Shown: piece after piece, positions 24,701 to 40,829 of the stretch
How the letters are laid out: each line of letters begins with the position of its first letter
Numbering within the stretch: the first letter of the stretch is position 1
NCBI GenBank assembly: GCA_963920705.1
Contig: OY987236.1
Coordinates: 7,922,190 to 7,986,189 of the forward strand
Reading direction: 5' to 3'
DNA from: Odiellus spinosus
Lineage: Eukaryota > Arthropoda > Arachnida > Opiliones > Phalangiidae
DNA length: 64,000 bases
Program-made: the position numbers and the translations under genes
The notes under the pieces: generated by a model
Seen by the model: only the letters and a program-made list of their open reading frames with translations
Database searches by the model: none
What the model was told of the DNA's origin: nothing

Positions 24701-27234
24701 ATCAAAATCCACCCCAATATGACCGTCATTTATCATTTGCTTGATTTTTTTTAAAATAAACTTATAATTAAAAACGAAACTAGGCAATGGTATTTGTGAC
24801 AGATGTTACAACTCCGAATGAGCAGATATTAAATAACATCTTGGAATGGACAGTCAATTTTTTATTAAATGGGAAAATATTGGCAATTCAGCCAAACCTT
24901 TCACAAATAACTCTGCACTTGAAAAGAAACATTTCTTTTAAAGGGAAGAGTTATTTGCGAAAGATTTGGCTGAACTGCGCTGATTTCAAAATTAAATATT
25001 TACTCATTCTGAGTTTTATTAAAAAATTATATCTGCCCATTCTAAGTTCTAATATGTCACAAATAGTCTTCCCTTCTGAGTTTTTAATTAATATCTGACC
25101 ATCGATAAAACGTATAGATAACTGATTATACAGACTTTGTACGAGAACTGAAATCAAATATACACTTCATTATTCCTTTAAAAAGTGCGAATCTCTCCAT
25201 TGAAATAAGTTTATAATATTAATATGCTTCATTGTCCCTTTAAAACCGCCTTTACGACATTACGTTAATTTCCCTGTGAAACAGTTAAGTTGAATCGCAA
25301 ACCGACAGAACTTAATTATTAAAATGTACTCAAGAATCTAATAGTACTCATTTTAAATGAGCTAAGCCTTAGGCATAAATGAAATATGCACTCAAACTAA
25401 GCAGCCGATGGATGGTGGCCATTAAGAGGTGGAAAACTTAAAATTTGGTTAGCAACCATTACTTTTGGACTTTCAGTATTCAAAAGATCTATTTTTCTCT
25501 CAACAGAGATATAAAATCTGTTGTCAGCCATTTTTAGGGTTTTTACAAGTTGTTTAGTGTTGGAAATCGTAATTCCTTCGGCAGCTACAACCACATCGTT
25601 CTAAAAAAAGAAAAAAAAAAAAGTTGGGAAAATTCAAATTATGATTTGAACTTGTTTATTTAACGTACTTTAAGAAAACCAGCTTTAGAGGCTGGAGAAT
25701 TTGGCAAAACTGAATCTATGATGACGCAATTTTGGCACCGTTCCTCGACAAATTGCTAAAAATTTTCAATTTTACATCAATTATACGAAACAATTTAAAT
25801 AATTCTAATTTTTACTTGTTTAAATGTTAATCCTAGAGGTCTTTTCTTCACCCTTTCTATTTCTAAACGATGATAAGAATAGGAATCTCTCGAAGAGGTT
25901 CCACCTACCCAGGATTTAGAATCGAGGGAAAGGCTACAAAATATTTTGTTGGCACCGTGAACTAGCTGCAGACGACTACAATTCAAGACTGTCGCTTCTA
26001 ACACTCCTCCATTCAAGGAATTCTTGGTAATTTCGATGTTTTCTAATACGTTCGCTATATTTGTAACTTCGACTGGGTCATTAGAGGCGGCTTCGTGGGG
26101 AACAGGGAAACTGGGAAAAGGCAAAAAGGGACGGAAACGGATTTTATAATTGGGAAGAGTATGTTTCTTCCTCAATGCTCTGCGAATTTGATTAATTATT
26201 AGTGATTTTATTTGAGGCAATTGCCTTCCTTGAAACTGCGATTCGATTAGGAACTCGACCGTTGGCTCCTAAAGATTCAGTTTAGTTTTAGAATTTAGCG
26301 GTTTATAAAATATACTTAATGCCATACCTCATAAAAAGCGAATGACCAATGACTAAATGGTTTACGAGTTAGTTGTAATCGGCCTTTTCCTTGTAATTTA
26401 GTTACTGAGACAGATAAGGACGCGGAACGACCTAATACAAGATCAACATCCACTGAAAGAAAATACAAACACATTATTTCACATCTAAGTTACATCGAAA
26501 ATCGTAACGCACCAGCCAGTTGAAATTTTCCTTCGTAAGCCAATTCTAAACATAGATCTAAAGTCTATAAATAAAATTAGTTTTTTAATTTAGGAAAGTG
26601 ACGAGACATATTTATATAGTTTTTTAAATTAACCTCAATAGTTTCGCGCGAGTCATTTAGCGCTAGACTTTGAATTTCTATATATTTGATTATTGGTAAA
26701 TCTCCTCCTAATTGAAGATCCCGTACCTTAAAAGCATATAAAGAAACAAGTGTAAGATTTCTTTACAGCTATATGTAATAAGTTTGTACACACTGTAATT
26801 TTATCCAATAATCTTCCAGTAGCGGTTCTCTGCATTTCTAAAAACTCTGCGCTGAGTTTTTTCATAACCCAGCGCCTCATTTCTATCGTATCTTTCCATT
26901 CTCGGAAAAGAAACTTGAAGAGCAAGTTAAGTGCTAAGCAGGATTCACTTTGCCCCTTCCATTCCGCGCTGTCTATAGCTTTAAGTAGATTCTGAAACCA
27001 AAAATTTATAATAAAAAATATCCCATAAGTTTGAAAGCAAGCTTTGAATGCTGAGAAGTTTTGTAAACTTACAGGGGGTAGTTTACAGAAAACAAACTTA
27101 GGGGAATCAATCTTTTCATCTTCATCCTCTATAGTTTCTTCATTTTTCCAGAAATATTTATATATTAGATACGCTTGGCCCAATAGTGTTATTATTCCGC
27201 CAAAGAGAGTAAAAAATATAGCCAGAAATAACAT
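21779..27234 (-). CDS. PDZD8: PDZ domain-containing protein 8 (ER SMP-domain lipid-transfer tether)
   Basis: Sixteen minus-strand exons: 27234-27073, 26991-26794, 26726-26634, 26564-26513, 26452-26328, 26268-25816, 25755-25669, 25600-25463, 24662-24528, 24464-24294, about 24161-24088, 23956-23545, 23476-23255, 23195-22716, 22644-22489, 22210-21779; about 1130 residues (human about 1150). In order: N-terminal ER anchor (MLFLAIFFTLFGGIITLLGQ), SMP domain (TIEMRRWVMKKLSAEF to KKHTLPNYKIRF), PDZ (PLGLTFKQ to SVERK), GHV region, C1 zinc finger (HDFVSAHFNSTATCDFC to KCKLETSC) and a C-terminal coiled coil (KLQEAVDRETSV to NQALATLM). PDZD8 extracts lipids at ER contacts with mitochondria and late endosomes. 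Exon 11 is the weakest part: its start may be 24188 or 24161. It is head-to-head with FAM91A1. Confidence 0.95.
22262..22440. repeat. Inverted repeat in PDZD8 intron 15
   Basis: GGTCCAAATTTTGGGTCTAA and TAGCCTGTAGGCTATTTA on the left pair roughly with GGGTCAAAATTGGGACCTAA and blocks near 22380-22430 on the right. The pairing is interrupted and no target duplication is clear, so it is an eroded fold-back element. It lies between exons 15 and 16 and leaves both splice sites intact. Confidence 0.5.
24888..24974. repeat. Inverted repeat in PDZD8 intron 8
   Basis: TTCAGCCAAACCTTTCACAA with ATAACTCT pairs with AGAGTTAT and TTGCGAAAGATTTGGCTGAA; the arms are about 28 bp around a 31 bp spacer. Weaker pairing extends outward (about 24830-25095). 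The loop holds TTTTAAAGGGAAGAG, like a TTAA-family end. The 800 bp intron between exons 8 and 9 has no other recognisable content. Confidence 0.6.
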
Positions 27235-27810
27235 TTGTCTATAAAAAAACTAATTGACTTGATTGTATTTTAGCAAATATTTTGGTGATCCTCTATAAAC
27301 ACTGGTATCAGGGACTGGCAGTGGCATCCCATGGAGTTTTAACTTTTTATGACAGTTCTTTAAGCCTCGGTCTATCAACCCCGCTGTTTTTAAACTAAGA
27401 GCATTTTTTAAAATTTTAAATATTTAAAAGCTATTAGAGCACAAAATAATACTTTTCTAAAGTTTTCTAAAATTAATCTTCAAAAAGTTAATTATTTTTA
27501 CGTATTATATTTTTTAAAAGGCTTCCCGTAATAAAATTGTCAAAAGCAAACAAAAATACGTAATGTTATTTGCATGAACAGCGGGAGGGGGACTGTCCGG
27601 AAGTGATGTAACATCAAAGGGACAGACGATTGGCTCCCCCTAGAAATTCTAGACTTTCCCCCTGGAGACCTGACCTTTGACACGCTTCCTTAGGTGGATT
27701 AAATGCGGAAGTTTGTGGAGTTTTTGAGAAAAATATGATATTTATATAGTTATTTTTTATTTTAATGGTGTATTTTTGTATAATTTCAAACTGTGGGAAT
27801 TATAATCAGG
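27235..27810. promoter_or_regulatory. Divergent promoter between PDZD8 and FAM91A1
   Basis: The 576 bp separate two start codons that point away from each other, so both promoters and 5'UTRs must lie here unless there are distant non-coding exons. Candidate sites are an ETS-type CCGGAAGTG at 27597-27605 overlapping TGATGTAACATCA (CREB/ATF-like), an octamer ATTTGCAT at 27568-27575, and a second GCGGAAGT near 27704. ETS plus CREB/ATF sites are typical of TATA-less housekeeping promoters. No TATA box is convincing. Site calls come from motif resemblance only. Confidence 0.5.
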
Positions 27811-31936
<4,126 letters not shown>

Positions 31937-32094
31937 GATAAGAATAAGGTTAACAACATTATCTATACAGTAAATCAACCTGTTATATTTGTCTTACAAC
32001 AATAAGGAAGCAGAGTGAAAGCGAAAGATGTGGATTTTATTGTATAAAACGCTATATTGCTTATTAAAACTATGTAAAAAATATAAAATATTAA

Positions 32095-32100
32095 AATAAA
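32095..32100 (+). terminator. Polyadenylation signal for FAM91A1
   Basis: AATAAA lies 159 bp past the FAM91A1 stop, in A/T-rich sequence, and is followed by GTGTACAG and a T-rich stretch. It is the only canonical hexamer well placed before the PELP1 gene. Confidence 0.6.
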
Positions 32101-32587
32101 GTGTACAGAAATAAGATTTTTGTTCTTGTATCACAATTACATCTAATCAGATCCAAGACTTGGCCCCAAGTTATCGAATCACGAAACCTCGGTTATAAAA
32201 CGTGCTATGAGCATTTTTAAAATTTTCCGCTATAAATTTCGGCGCGGGTTATTGGCTGATGATAGGAAACAATTTATAGCGACCTCTGATTGGTTAAGAG
32301 GAAATTTATATTTGAAAGAAAAGAAAATGCTTGGAAATGTGAAAGGGTCGGCCCGGTCGGCCATATTTAGCTTTTGAAAATCGTGAAACGCGAGGCAATG
32401 TACGTTAAATATTAAAATTGTAAAAACAGTAGTTTAATCCTATATTCTTTGAAATAATTAAGAGCTAATCCACGAGTGACGTGGCATAGCTTGTTGTTGA
32501 AAAACATCACTAAAATTTCCGTCTTGGCGGCGTCTAGTCGATAAGGATTTTGCACGTGCGGTTTGGCCTTTTGGCGGGCAACACATC

Positions 32588-35500
32588 ATGGCACATTTGC
32601 GGATGTTTGATGTAGTTTTCACAGAAAAATACAGCATTCAAGAGAAATTAATTTATTTAGAAACCTGCGATAACTTAGGAACATTCGTTGGTGAAGTAAG
32701 TTTCGTCTGTTTATCATTTAAATTAAGAATTTCAACCGAATTAATAATCCAAGCCGAAACCAAGGCTTAACTTTAGCTCGAAAAAGATTAGTAAATAGCT
32801 TGGAATTAAAAAAATCGTTCAAATTTGTGTGAATTTATGCTAAAGAAATATAAAAACTTATTTTTAGGATGTTAAAAATGTCGTCAACGTAACAAAAAAA
32901 ATAAAGGAACTACTAACGTCATCGTTATCAAGGTATTTAATTTTTTTAATACTGTTTATGATTATGCTAGTTGTCATTGAGGTTCTTACCGTTCTTTCTA
33001 TTCGCGCTTTAAGGGTGGAAGGATTAGCTCTACTTCACACAGTTTTGAGCCAGTGTTCTACCGAAGTTTTTACCGTAGAAGCAGTAGCTTGGCTTCAACT
33101 TTGTACCAAAATTATTCAGGTAGATTCATTAATCTCTTAATTATATCTTGTCATTAACTAATTACTTTCTTCACTGTTCCAGAGTAATGAGGGCCCAGAT
33201 GTTAAGAAACTTTGTTCGTCAGTGTTGTGTCAGTTACTTCGGTACGTGTCTTCATACTCGCATTTATGTCAAAAAGTTCCCGCATCAATTATCACACCCG
33301 TTGTTGAAACCATTTTGAAAATTTCGGTCGAAGATGAGGCAAGCTTGAAGTTCAATTAGTACTCATTATCAGTCTATAATCCTTACTCTGTAATTTTTAC
33401 AGTGGAAAATAGAAGCGTTGAATCTTTTGGTAGCTTGTATGACATTTTTTCCTGGTCCTTGTGGAAATTCAAAGGTTTGGAGTTAATGTAAACAGAGCAT
33501 GAAGTATATGTAACTGCTTTTATTTAAGTAAATATGTATCGCAAATATAGAATACATATTTACTTGTTTAGTATCAAAAGTTCTTTGAATTGCAAATGTC
33601 TTTGAATAAAAGCGACTGTTTCGCTACTTGGTGTTCCATTTAAACCTAATATATTAAATTTTTAAGTTATATTAATTTGGATTATTCCTCCAGATTGAGA
33701 TAGAAAAATTTGTGCTTAAAAATGTTTATAATTGGAGCGAAGCCTCGATTGAAGTAAATTAATCAAAAATTCTATTGAAGCGGGTATTTTTCATTAATTA
33801 TATTGATTACCTTTAGGTGATTAGTCAATGCGTAGCTATGATTCCACTAACGGGTGGCTCTGGAAACTTGGGATTAAGTCATTCCAGCTCATGGTTCGAG
33901 CAGTTTTCATCAATTTTATCTTCAATGAATCAATTGGTAGAATATTTTGCTGACCAGTCAAAATTAGGTAAGATTTAATGTAGAGGCATTATATTTTGGT
34001 AGAGTCCTTGTCAATTCTTAGAATTCGATAAGAGTTCAAAATTTTTAATCAAGTCCAAATTTAAATCAGCGTGCATGTCTGCCAACTTTGAAAGTTTGAA
34101 GTATCTCAAGTTCTTTTATAACGGTAAAAGTGGTTTAAAGGTTAAATGTATAGAAACCATTGGAAAAATATGGACTTGCCCCAAAAATTTGAACTCTTCT
34201 GGTCTGGTAAAGAAATAAAATAATTCTAGATAATGTAACGTAATTTAATTTTTCTTCAGATGAATTTGAAACAATGGTTTTATCTTCGGTGGATATACCG
34301 AATCTTCCATCGTCAGATCCTTTGAAGGCGTTATTCTACGCTAGTCGCTTGTACCAGTTTTTAGGCTCTTGTCTTTGCAAAATGCTTAGCACTAATGTAC
34401 CTGTTACCGTGAAAGTGCCAGTAAATGCCATTTTGTCTCACATTTGTCAATCCCTTGCCATGCGAACTCCACTGGTAAGAATGCGAAATAGATTTTGGTA
34501 GTGTAATTAAAAGTTTGAATTATAATATCACGCTTCTTAATTTAGCGTGAACAAATAAATTTGGATAGTATAGCAGTATCTTCGTTACTGCCATCGCTAC
34601 ATATTGTCAGTCTCGAACTTTTGGAATCAATGATTTTATGGTAAATTACTTAGTTTTACTAATGATTACAAACTGACTCTGAGTGCTCTATCAATTTCTT
34701 AGAGTTTAAATTGGCCTTGTCCACTATAACAAAATTTAAAATATACGAACAATTATTAAGCTATTGTGTTATATTTAATTTGAAAATAGGCATGAAAGGA
34801 TACTAGACTCTGATAACAAGTTATCTTTAACTCTCCAAGGGTTTCGCTGTAATTCACAGTTAATTATCAAAGTTGAGAACTAGTCTCACTAAGCACAAAT
34901 CTATCGTGAAGGACTGGAAAAATTCTCTAATAAACTGAGTTGCTGCTTCCAATGAAATATCGAAAAAAAAAAAAATGTCGCGTGAACCAATTTAACTCAA
35001 GCTATTTCTTTACAAACATCTCATTCGGTTCATGAGCCATTTCAAAGACACTTTCATGGACATCAGCAATTGAATCCTTTGAATTTGAAATTCCACTTGA
35101 TAATCATCCGCCAATTACCATGAAAATCTTTGTTGCAAGTTTTGAAGATGTTTTTTAATAATAATTTGTTTCCAGAGTCTAGTAACCCCTTAATAGGTTA
35201 GTTTGATATCTCATTATCGATTCTGGCAAATCACGCGAGAAGCGCACACTTTATTTCAACAGTAAAACTCTTCAAACTAGGCTTACGAAGAGTCAGCTTT
35301 TTCTTATTGGCCATAGACTCCATGCATCCCGTATCCGTTTAAGCCTTTTTTTCCAAGTAAAAAATTTGTAGCTTGATATTTGTACGTAAAAAAATTTTAC
35401 AAGTGGATTAGGCCTAATTAATTAAGGACAACATTCTTCCTTTTATTAGTTTCTGACTAATTGAACATAATTTCTTTTCTAGTTGCGGGGATATTTTAGT

Positions 35501-38500
35501 TCCCAACGCGAGTCTTATAAGCAACGTTCTACTTCAAACTTTAGAATATTCAACAGATGAGGATGAAAGTGAGAACTCAAACACCAGCTACTTCTATAGC
35601 AATTTGAGAAAGAAGGTTTACATAGTACTACAAACATTGGTCAGAAAGTTGGGCTCTAATTCGTTGGTCTACGAATCAATTTCTTTGTTTTATCCTCAAA
35701 TTTACTTGGATATTAAAACCAAAGTTGATGACATTAAGGTATGATTACTAATTTGTTGTAATTATTTTAAAGGGAGAAAGAAGCCTGATTCCTTATTTGC
35801 AGTTAATTGGCAAAGTTACTAAGCCTAACTCCATGAATAAAAATTACAGTAAATTAAATTTGAATCTAATCTAAAGAGCTTCTTAAAAATATTTCGCTCT
35901 GTTTGAGCAGCTGTAGATTTTCTAACAGTCTGAAAGTAGAGTTAGGCTTAGCAACTTTCTTAATGAACTATAAATTAATGAGGAATCTTCTGAGTTTTAA
36001 TGTTTTAAGCGTATTTTTAAGTAACTCTCCTAAACCAATAACAATAACATGTTACTCGTCTAGTTGTGGAGATTAAAACCACTTATCAGTAGGCCTGTGC
36101 GAGTACTCGACGAGAGTCGAGTACTCGGTCGAGTCTCGAGTCGAGTACTCGACTCGAGACTCGAAAAGCAAAATTTTGGGACTCGAGAAAACTTTCGAGT
36201 CCTAAAAAACTAGATATTAGGACTCGAGATGGACTCGAACCTAAGCTTACCAGTTAGTCGAGTCCTATTTTGAATGCCTCACACCGAACCCTTCAAAGAT
36301 CGACCACCCACGGGCTACGTGAGAAATTCATTCTATACGCGTTTTGGTATTCCCAATATTTCACTAAAAATAAGGTGTATGCCAGCTTTGTACGTGCTGA
36401 CAAATGAAGGGGGTATATACTATATACCTTCGTTTATTTGGATGACCCTATTCGCTCTTCAACAAAAGAAACGCCTTTTTTTTTAGTAAACATTAAAATG
36501 AACACTCAGAGTTAGCAATGACTACATTTTTCCTTATGAGTTTTGATATTGCGTATCAATCCGCCTTGGGTTTTCCCATACTGCAAACCCATCTATAACA
36601 GGTTAAAGACGCTACGTGACTATTGGTTGTAAGTAGCATGACGTCACAATCGAAAGAGAGATCAGACAAACCAAAACTAAAACACTTTGTCCCATCGACT
36701 CCATTTTGAAAAGTCATTTCATAAATTCATTTTAACGGTTGACGGCAATGAGGAGTGTTCGCGCTTTTGAAGTTCTAAGTTTCTAACTTAATTCAGAGTT
36801 TATTTTAAAATTAAGAGGACTCGAAATCATAGGGAGGACTCGGAATGGGACTCGAAACATGGTTTTTAAGCCGGTTGAAGGACTCGAAGACTCGACACTA
36901 GAGTCAAAATTGGACTCGAGACTCGAGATGTCGTTTGGTTTGGACTCGAGACTCGACTCGAGACCCTAAAAATTGGACTCGCACAGGCCTACTTATCAGT
37001 CTTCATTCTCCATTCAATTTTAGTATTTGTATATTAAATATTGTTTTTTTCCTAGCTTATAAAGAGACCAAAATTTGATGATACATCATCAAGGTCTAGC
37101 GCAAAAAAGAAACGACGTATGGTAATAGACTCTAGTTTGAATGAGATTTCGAGTGAGGATAGTCATAAGTTTAAAAGCCCCGATTGCGATTGGGTAACTG
37201 TCAAAGAATCTTTAGCTGGTAAATAATTTCTTAAATATTTCTTAATTCCTTAATTGGAAGATTAATTTTTGATTTTTTTTTTTTTAGCCCTGAAAACTAT
37301 TTTGTACGCATCTGGTCCTTTAATTAAAGACGACGTTCATAGGGTAAATTGTAATTAATTTCTGAAATTGCTTTATAATTAACATTTTTTATTATTATAA
37401 TTTTTTAGAAGATTGGAAAGACGATCACTACATTGTTACTAAAAGTTCAACAAAACCCAGACAATGTTCAATTTCCTTATTCAAACCCTTTATGTCGAAG
37501 AGAATTATACCGCGTTCTCCTAGCTTTGATTGTTTGTCCGAATAGTTCATGCCCACCTCCTTATCAACCAGCTGTCCGAATCTTCAGTGTTGGTCAAAGA
37601 GACAACGTTGGACTAGTAGCCGAATACTGCGCAGAAGCTTTAACCGTTAGTGGATCTTTGTCTCACCCCATAGTGGCTCCCTTGCAATTTTGCAGTCCCT
37701 TTGAGGTACAAGAATCGTACGCCTCTGAAGCTGATGAATCGGCTTCTAACGAAGTTGAATCGGATTATCAAGATGAAAGAGATAGTATTATGGAAGAAGA
37801 AGATGATGAATTTGCTGAAGAATATCCCGCTCACGATTCATCGATGGAAGATGTCGAAGAGATGACGACGAAACCTCAATCCAAACCTCTCGGAGCGATG
37901 AAACCAAGTTTGGCTATTCCTCAAAAGCCTCAACCTAGCGCGCAACAACCCCAACACCAATTACCCCAACAAACTCCTCGTAGTGAGATTGTATTAGTTG
38001 ATGAGGAAGGCGAGCCAAAGAATATCGCAGTAAGAAGCAGAATTAATACACCCTTACGTCCTACAGCCCTCGAAGAAAGGAAACCAACCCACTCGATGGT
38101 TCACCAACAGTTACAACGGAAACTGGCTCAACCCCCGGGTGTGATTCCTTTAGCGGAACCGAGTCGTAACGCTCAACCACCCAGACCCAAAAGTCTTCAA
38201 AATAATCTGAGTAATTCCAAGGTAACGAGATCCGATCAAGAAGTACTCGATGTATCGGAGGATGTAGTTGAAATGGACGAAGAAGATAGCGAGGAAGCTG
38301 AGGAGGAATATGAGGAAGATGAAGAGGATGGTGGACGTTACGGTCGAGGAGGAGGTTCTGAGGATTATGACAGTGCCGAAGATGAGTATGAACATGATGA
38401 ACTCGCGAATGATAGGGAAGAAGAGGATGAAGATGAGCGGGCCGAATTTATGAAGAGTGTCTATGAAGGTGTCTACAGCGGCGCAGGTGATTCAAAACTG

Positions 38501-39974
38501 GGCATTTCCAGAAAGGGACAAATTCCCATAATTCAAAAGAGTGTTCCAAATTCCAATAATGCCGTGACCACCATCAACATTTCCAATTTGAATCAGCAAC
38601 AACAGCGTACCGCGATAAAAACGTCTTCAGGGATTATGAGGATGGAGGAATGCGTTGTCGGAGACGCGAAGGAAAAGACCTCGCTGGAAATCAACCCACC
38701 AGTCACTCCAATTATTTCCTCCCCAAAGAGTGTCGAATTTAACTCTCAAGGTCTTATTTCCAAGAGGGGAGCTCCCAGTCCTGTTAAGAATGAAGTTTTC
38801 ATCCCCAAGACAAACGATTTTATAGTAACTGTCATTAACGAACCTAATCACGTCATTATTCCTGAAAGCCTGAGCCCAACTTCGAGGAAGGATCCGTTGG
38901 ATATTACCCCAATTGATATATCCATTTCTCCTGTGAAGGACAGATTAGAATTAGAGCAACAAGAACCATCATCACCGCCGCAAACTGATACAGAAGCAAA
39001 ACCTATCCTTATACACTCTATAGAGGGTAACGCCGCCGCATTTGCTCTCGAGGAAGAAATGGAAAAAGAAGCCCTCACTGAAAATAACATTTCCTTAGCG
39101 GTGAAATCTATAATATCCCCCGAAGAGCTCGGGGATACCAGTCCCACGAGTATGCATCCGGAGATAGAGTTAAACCAAAAATCACCTCACCACGAGGAAA
39201 CGGAAGTGACGGATTACTCATATGGCGAAGTAGAGGAGTGCGTTGAAGAGTTGGTTGATGATGAGGATAAACAGAGTTTGGAAGAAGTTGTGGAACCCGA
39301 AGCCAAAAAGATTTGCATTGCTGTAGGTTATAAGAAACCTTTTCCAATCCATGGTGGCCAAATTTCATCCGTTTTAAAGTGAGAATGAAGCGTGACAACT
39401 TGTTTTCTTTAAATTCCTTAATGTTTAAATAGGCCATATTCATAAAAAATAACAAACCAATATCAAGTTCGAAATCCACTTTTCTTACTTTGAAAGTAGG
39501 CTTAACAAGGATCCATGGATAATTTTAATATCTTGTTATTAAACAGTTTAGTGAAGCCCACGAAACGTTTTATTCTGACAGTAAAATGTTTCAAACTAGG
39601 CTTTTACTCATTGGCGAGAAACTCTTTAATGACGAGATATCAAACTAGCCGTGTATTCCTGTTAAGCCTACTTACATAAAGAGTAAGTTAAAATGGATTT
39701 CTGGCTTAATATTTGTATTTTTTTTTTTTACTAGTGAATAAGATGTATTTTAACAAGGAATATAAAGAAAAATAATTAAGCTTCATTATCCCTTTAAACA
39801 TTTTTTTTAGACGAATTTGAGCGAATGATTTAAGTTGCTATCCTGGGTGGAATAAAAATACAACAGTTTGGAATGGAATTTGTAATCTAAGAATTATTTT
39901 TCAAATTTTAGATTGAAGAAAAAGACGTTGACAGTATGTTGAAAGATTTTAAGCCTTGCTTAAAGGATGACTGA
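32588..39974 (+). CDS. PELP1: PELP1 / Rix1-type ribosome biogenesis scaffold
   Basis: Fourteen exons: 32588-32695, 32868-32932, 33014-33119, 33183-33338, 33403-33474, 33694-33753, 33817-33967, 34260-34474, 34546-34640, 35483-35738, 37056-37218, 37288-37343, 37409 to about 39322 (or 39378), 39912-39974. The N-terminal part is the helical-repeat RIX1 domain; human-like blocks are LKTILYASGPLIKDDVHR, CRRELYRVLLALIVCP and AEYCAEALTVSGSLSHP. A very acidic Glu/Asp region (around 38260-38450) and the C-terminal MLKDFKPCLKDD (human MLADFIDCPPDD) follow. PELP1 is the scaffold of the nucleolar complex with WDR18, TEX10 and SENP3 that matures 60S subunits. The human proline-rich part is replaced by a Gln/Pro stretch. 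Intron 4 is GC-AG. The last donor is uncertain and overlaps a MITE. Confidence 0.93.
36090..36991. mobile_element. 902 bp non-autonomous hAT-type transposon in PELP1 intron 11
   Basis: The termini are TAGGCCTGTGCGAGT and its exact inverse ACTCGCACAGGCCTA. They are flanked by a perfect 8 bp direct repeat CTTATCAG at 36082-36089 and 36992-36999, diagnostic of the hAT superfamily. Both subterminal regions are packed with ACTCGAG and GACTCGAGA repeats in both orientations, the usual layout of transposase-binding sites. The interior has only a 70-codon frame (36274-36486) without transposase motifs, so the element needs a transposase from elsewhere. Confidence 0.9.
39374..39797. mobile_element. 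TTAA-family MITE abutting PELP1 exon 13
   Basis: Left end TTAA-AGTGAGAATGAAGC and right end GCTTCATTATCCCT-TTAA match inversely at 12 of 14 positions. The flanking TTAA duplicates fit the other copies in this window. The 424 bp element carries the family's internal AATAGGCC and TAGGCTTA blocks. It starts where the PELP1 open frame stops, so the last in-frame codons (ending VLK) and a candidate donor AAA/GTGAGA come from the element itself. Confidence 0.8.
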
Positions 39975-40098
39975 AGTTTTAAATCTAAAATCTCCATCAA
40001 AAACGTAGGACCTTGTTGTAAAAGAAATCCACTTTGTACCAGGTCTTAAAACTCTTCTTTTCTCATGATTTTTCTCATTGGTATTTATTTTATGTTCG

Positions 40099-40104
40099 AA
40101 TAAA
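40099..40104 (+). terminator. Polyadenylation signal for PELP1
   Basis: AATAAA lies 125 bp past the PELP1 stop codon, followed by T-rich sequence. RNF168-like transcription arrives from the other side, so the two genes end tail-to-tail within about 0.8 kb. Confidence 0.5.
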
Positions 40105-40221
40105 TATCAAATTTCCTACATAACATCAAGACTTTTTCTCAGTAAAAAATCATTTTAACTTCTAAAAAATAAGATATTGTTGAAGTTACTCATTTAGAGT
40201 TAATCGTAGTTATCATCCTTA

Positions 40222-40386
40222 TTAAAGGGAGTATATAAATCAAAATGAAAAATTGTCTACTAATGCGCGAGACATCTTGATTTCTGATGTAACTTGCATA
40301 AATTTTTGAGAATAATGGTTGGGCGTAGTGGAAGCAATGTCAAGCTGTACCTTCCACATTTAGCCAGAGCTTTATACTCCCTTTAA
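40222..40386. mobile_element. 165 bp TTAA-family MITE
   Basis: The left end TTAA-AGGGAGTATATAAA and the right end GCTTTATACTCCCT-TTAA are inverse repeats. It lies between the PELP1 polyadenylation signal and the RNF168-like stop. It shares AGGGAG termini with the other copies but has a TATA variant subterminus and a short interior. Confidence 0.75.
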
Positions 40387-40829
40387 TATTAAAATATTTT
40401 CAATCTAATTTTTCTTTTACTAAAATTAGATTTTTTTGGGATATATTTTTTTATTCTACTTAAATACCCCAATGCGGTTGGTTTATTTTGGTTCTAACGT
40501 CAACACACTGTCATTAACACAATTGTTGCAAAGATGTGTACCTTCAGAAGTTCGGAATATTAACATAGAAAAAATGTAATTGTAGTATATTCCAGAAATA
40601 TCTTTCTTTATTGGTTAATTTTACAGAACAATGTTTATGTAACGAACCCTAAAGAGGAAGTTTCAAGATCATTAGAACTTTAAATTTTTAGCGGATTTAA
40701 GCGGCAGTAGCGAGAATTTCAACTCAACTATAAGTTATTGAGGGTAATTTGGTACTATTTTTTCTTCTCCATACATTTTTAGCTCGTATATATATTTTTT
40801 TTACAAAATAGTTAGCCATTATAATATGG

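Noticed and set aside
36274-36486. 70-codon frame inside the hAT element as a transposase
   Set aside because: Too short, with no DDE or hATC dimerisation motif recognisable. Treated as non-coding interior.
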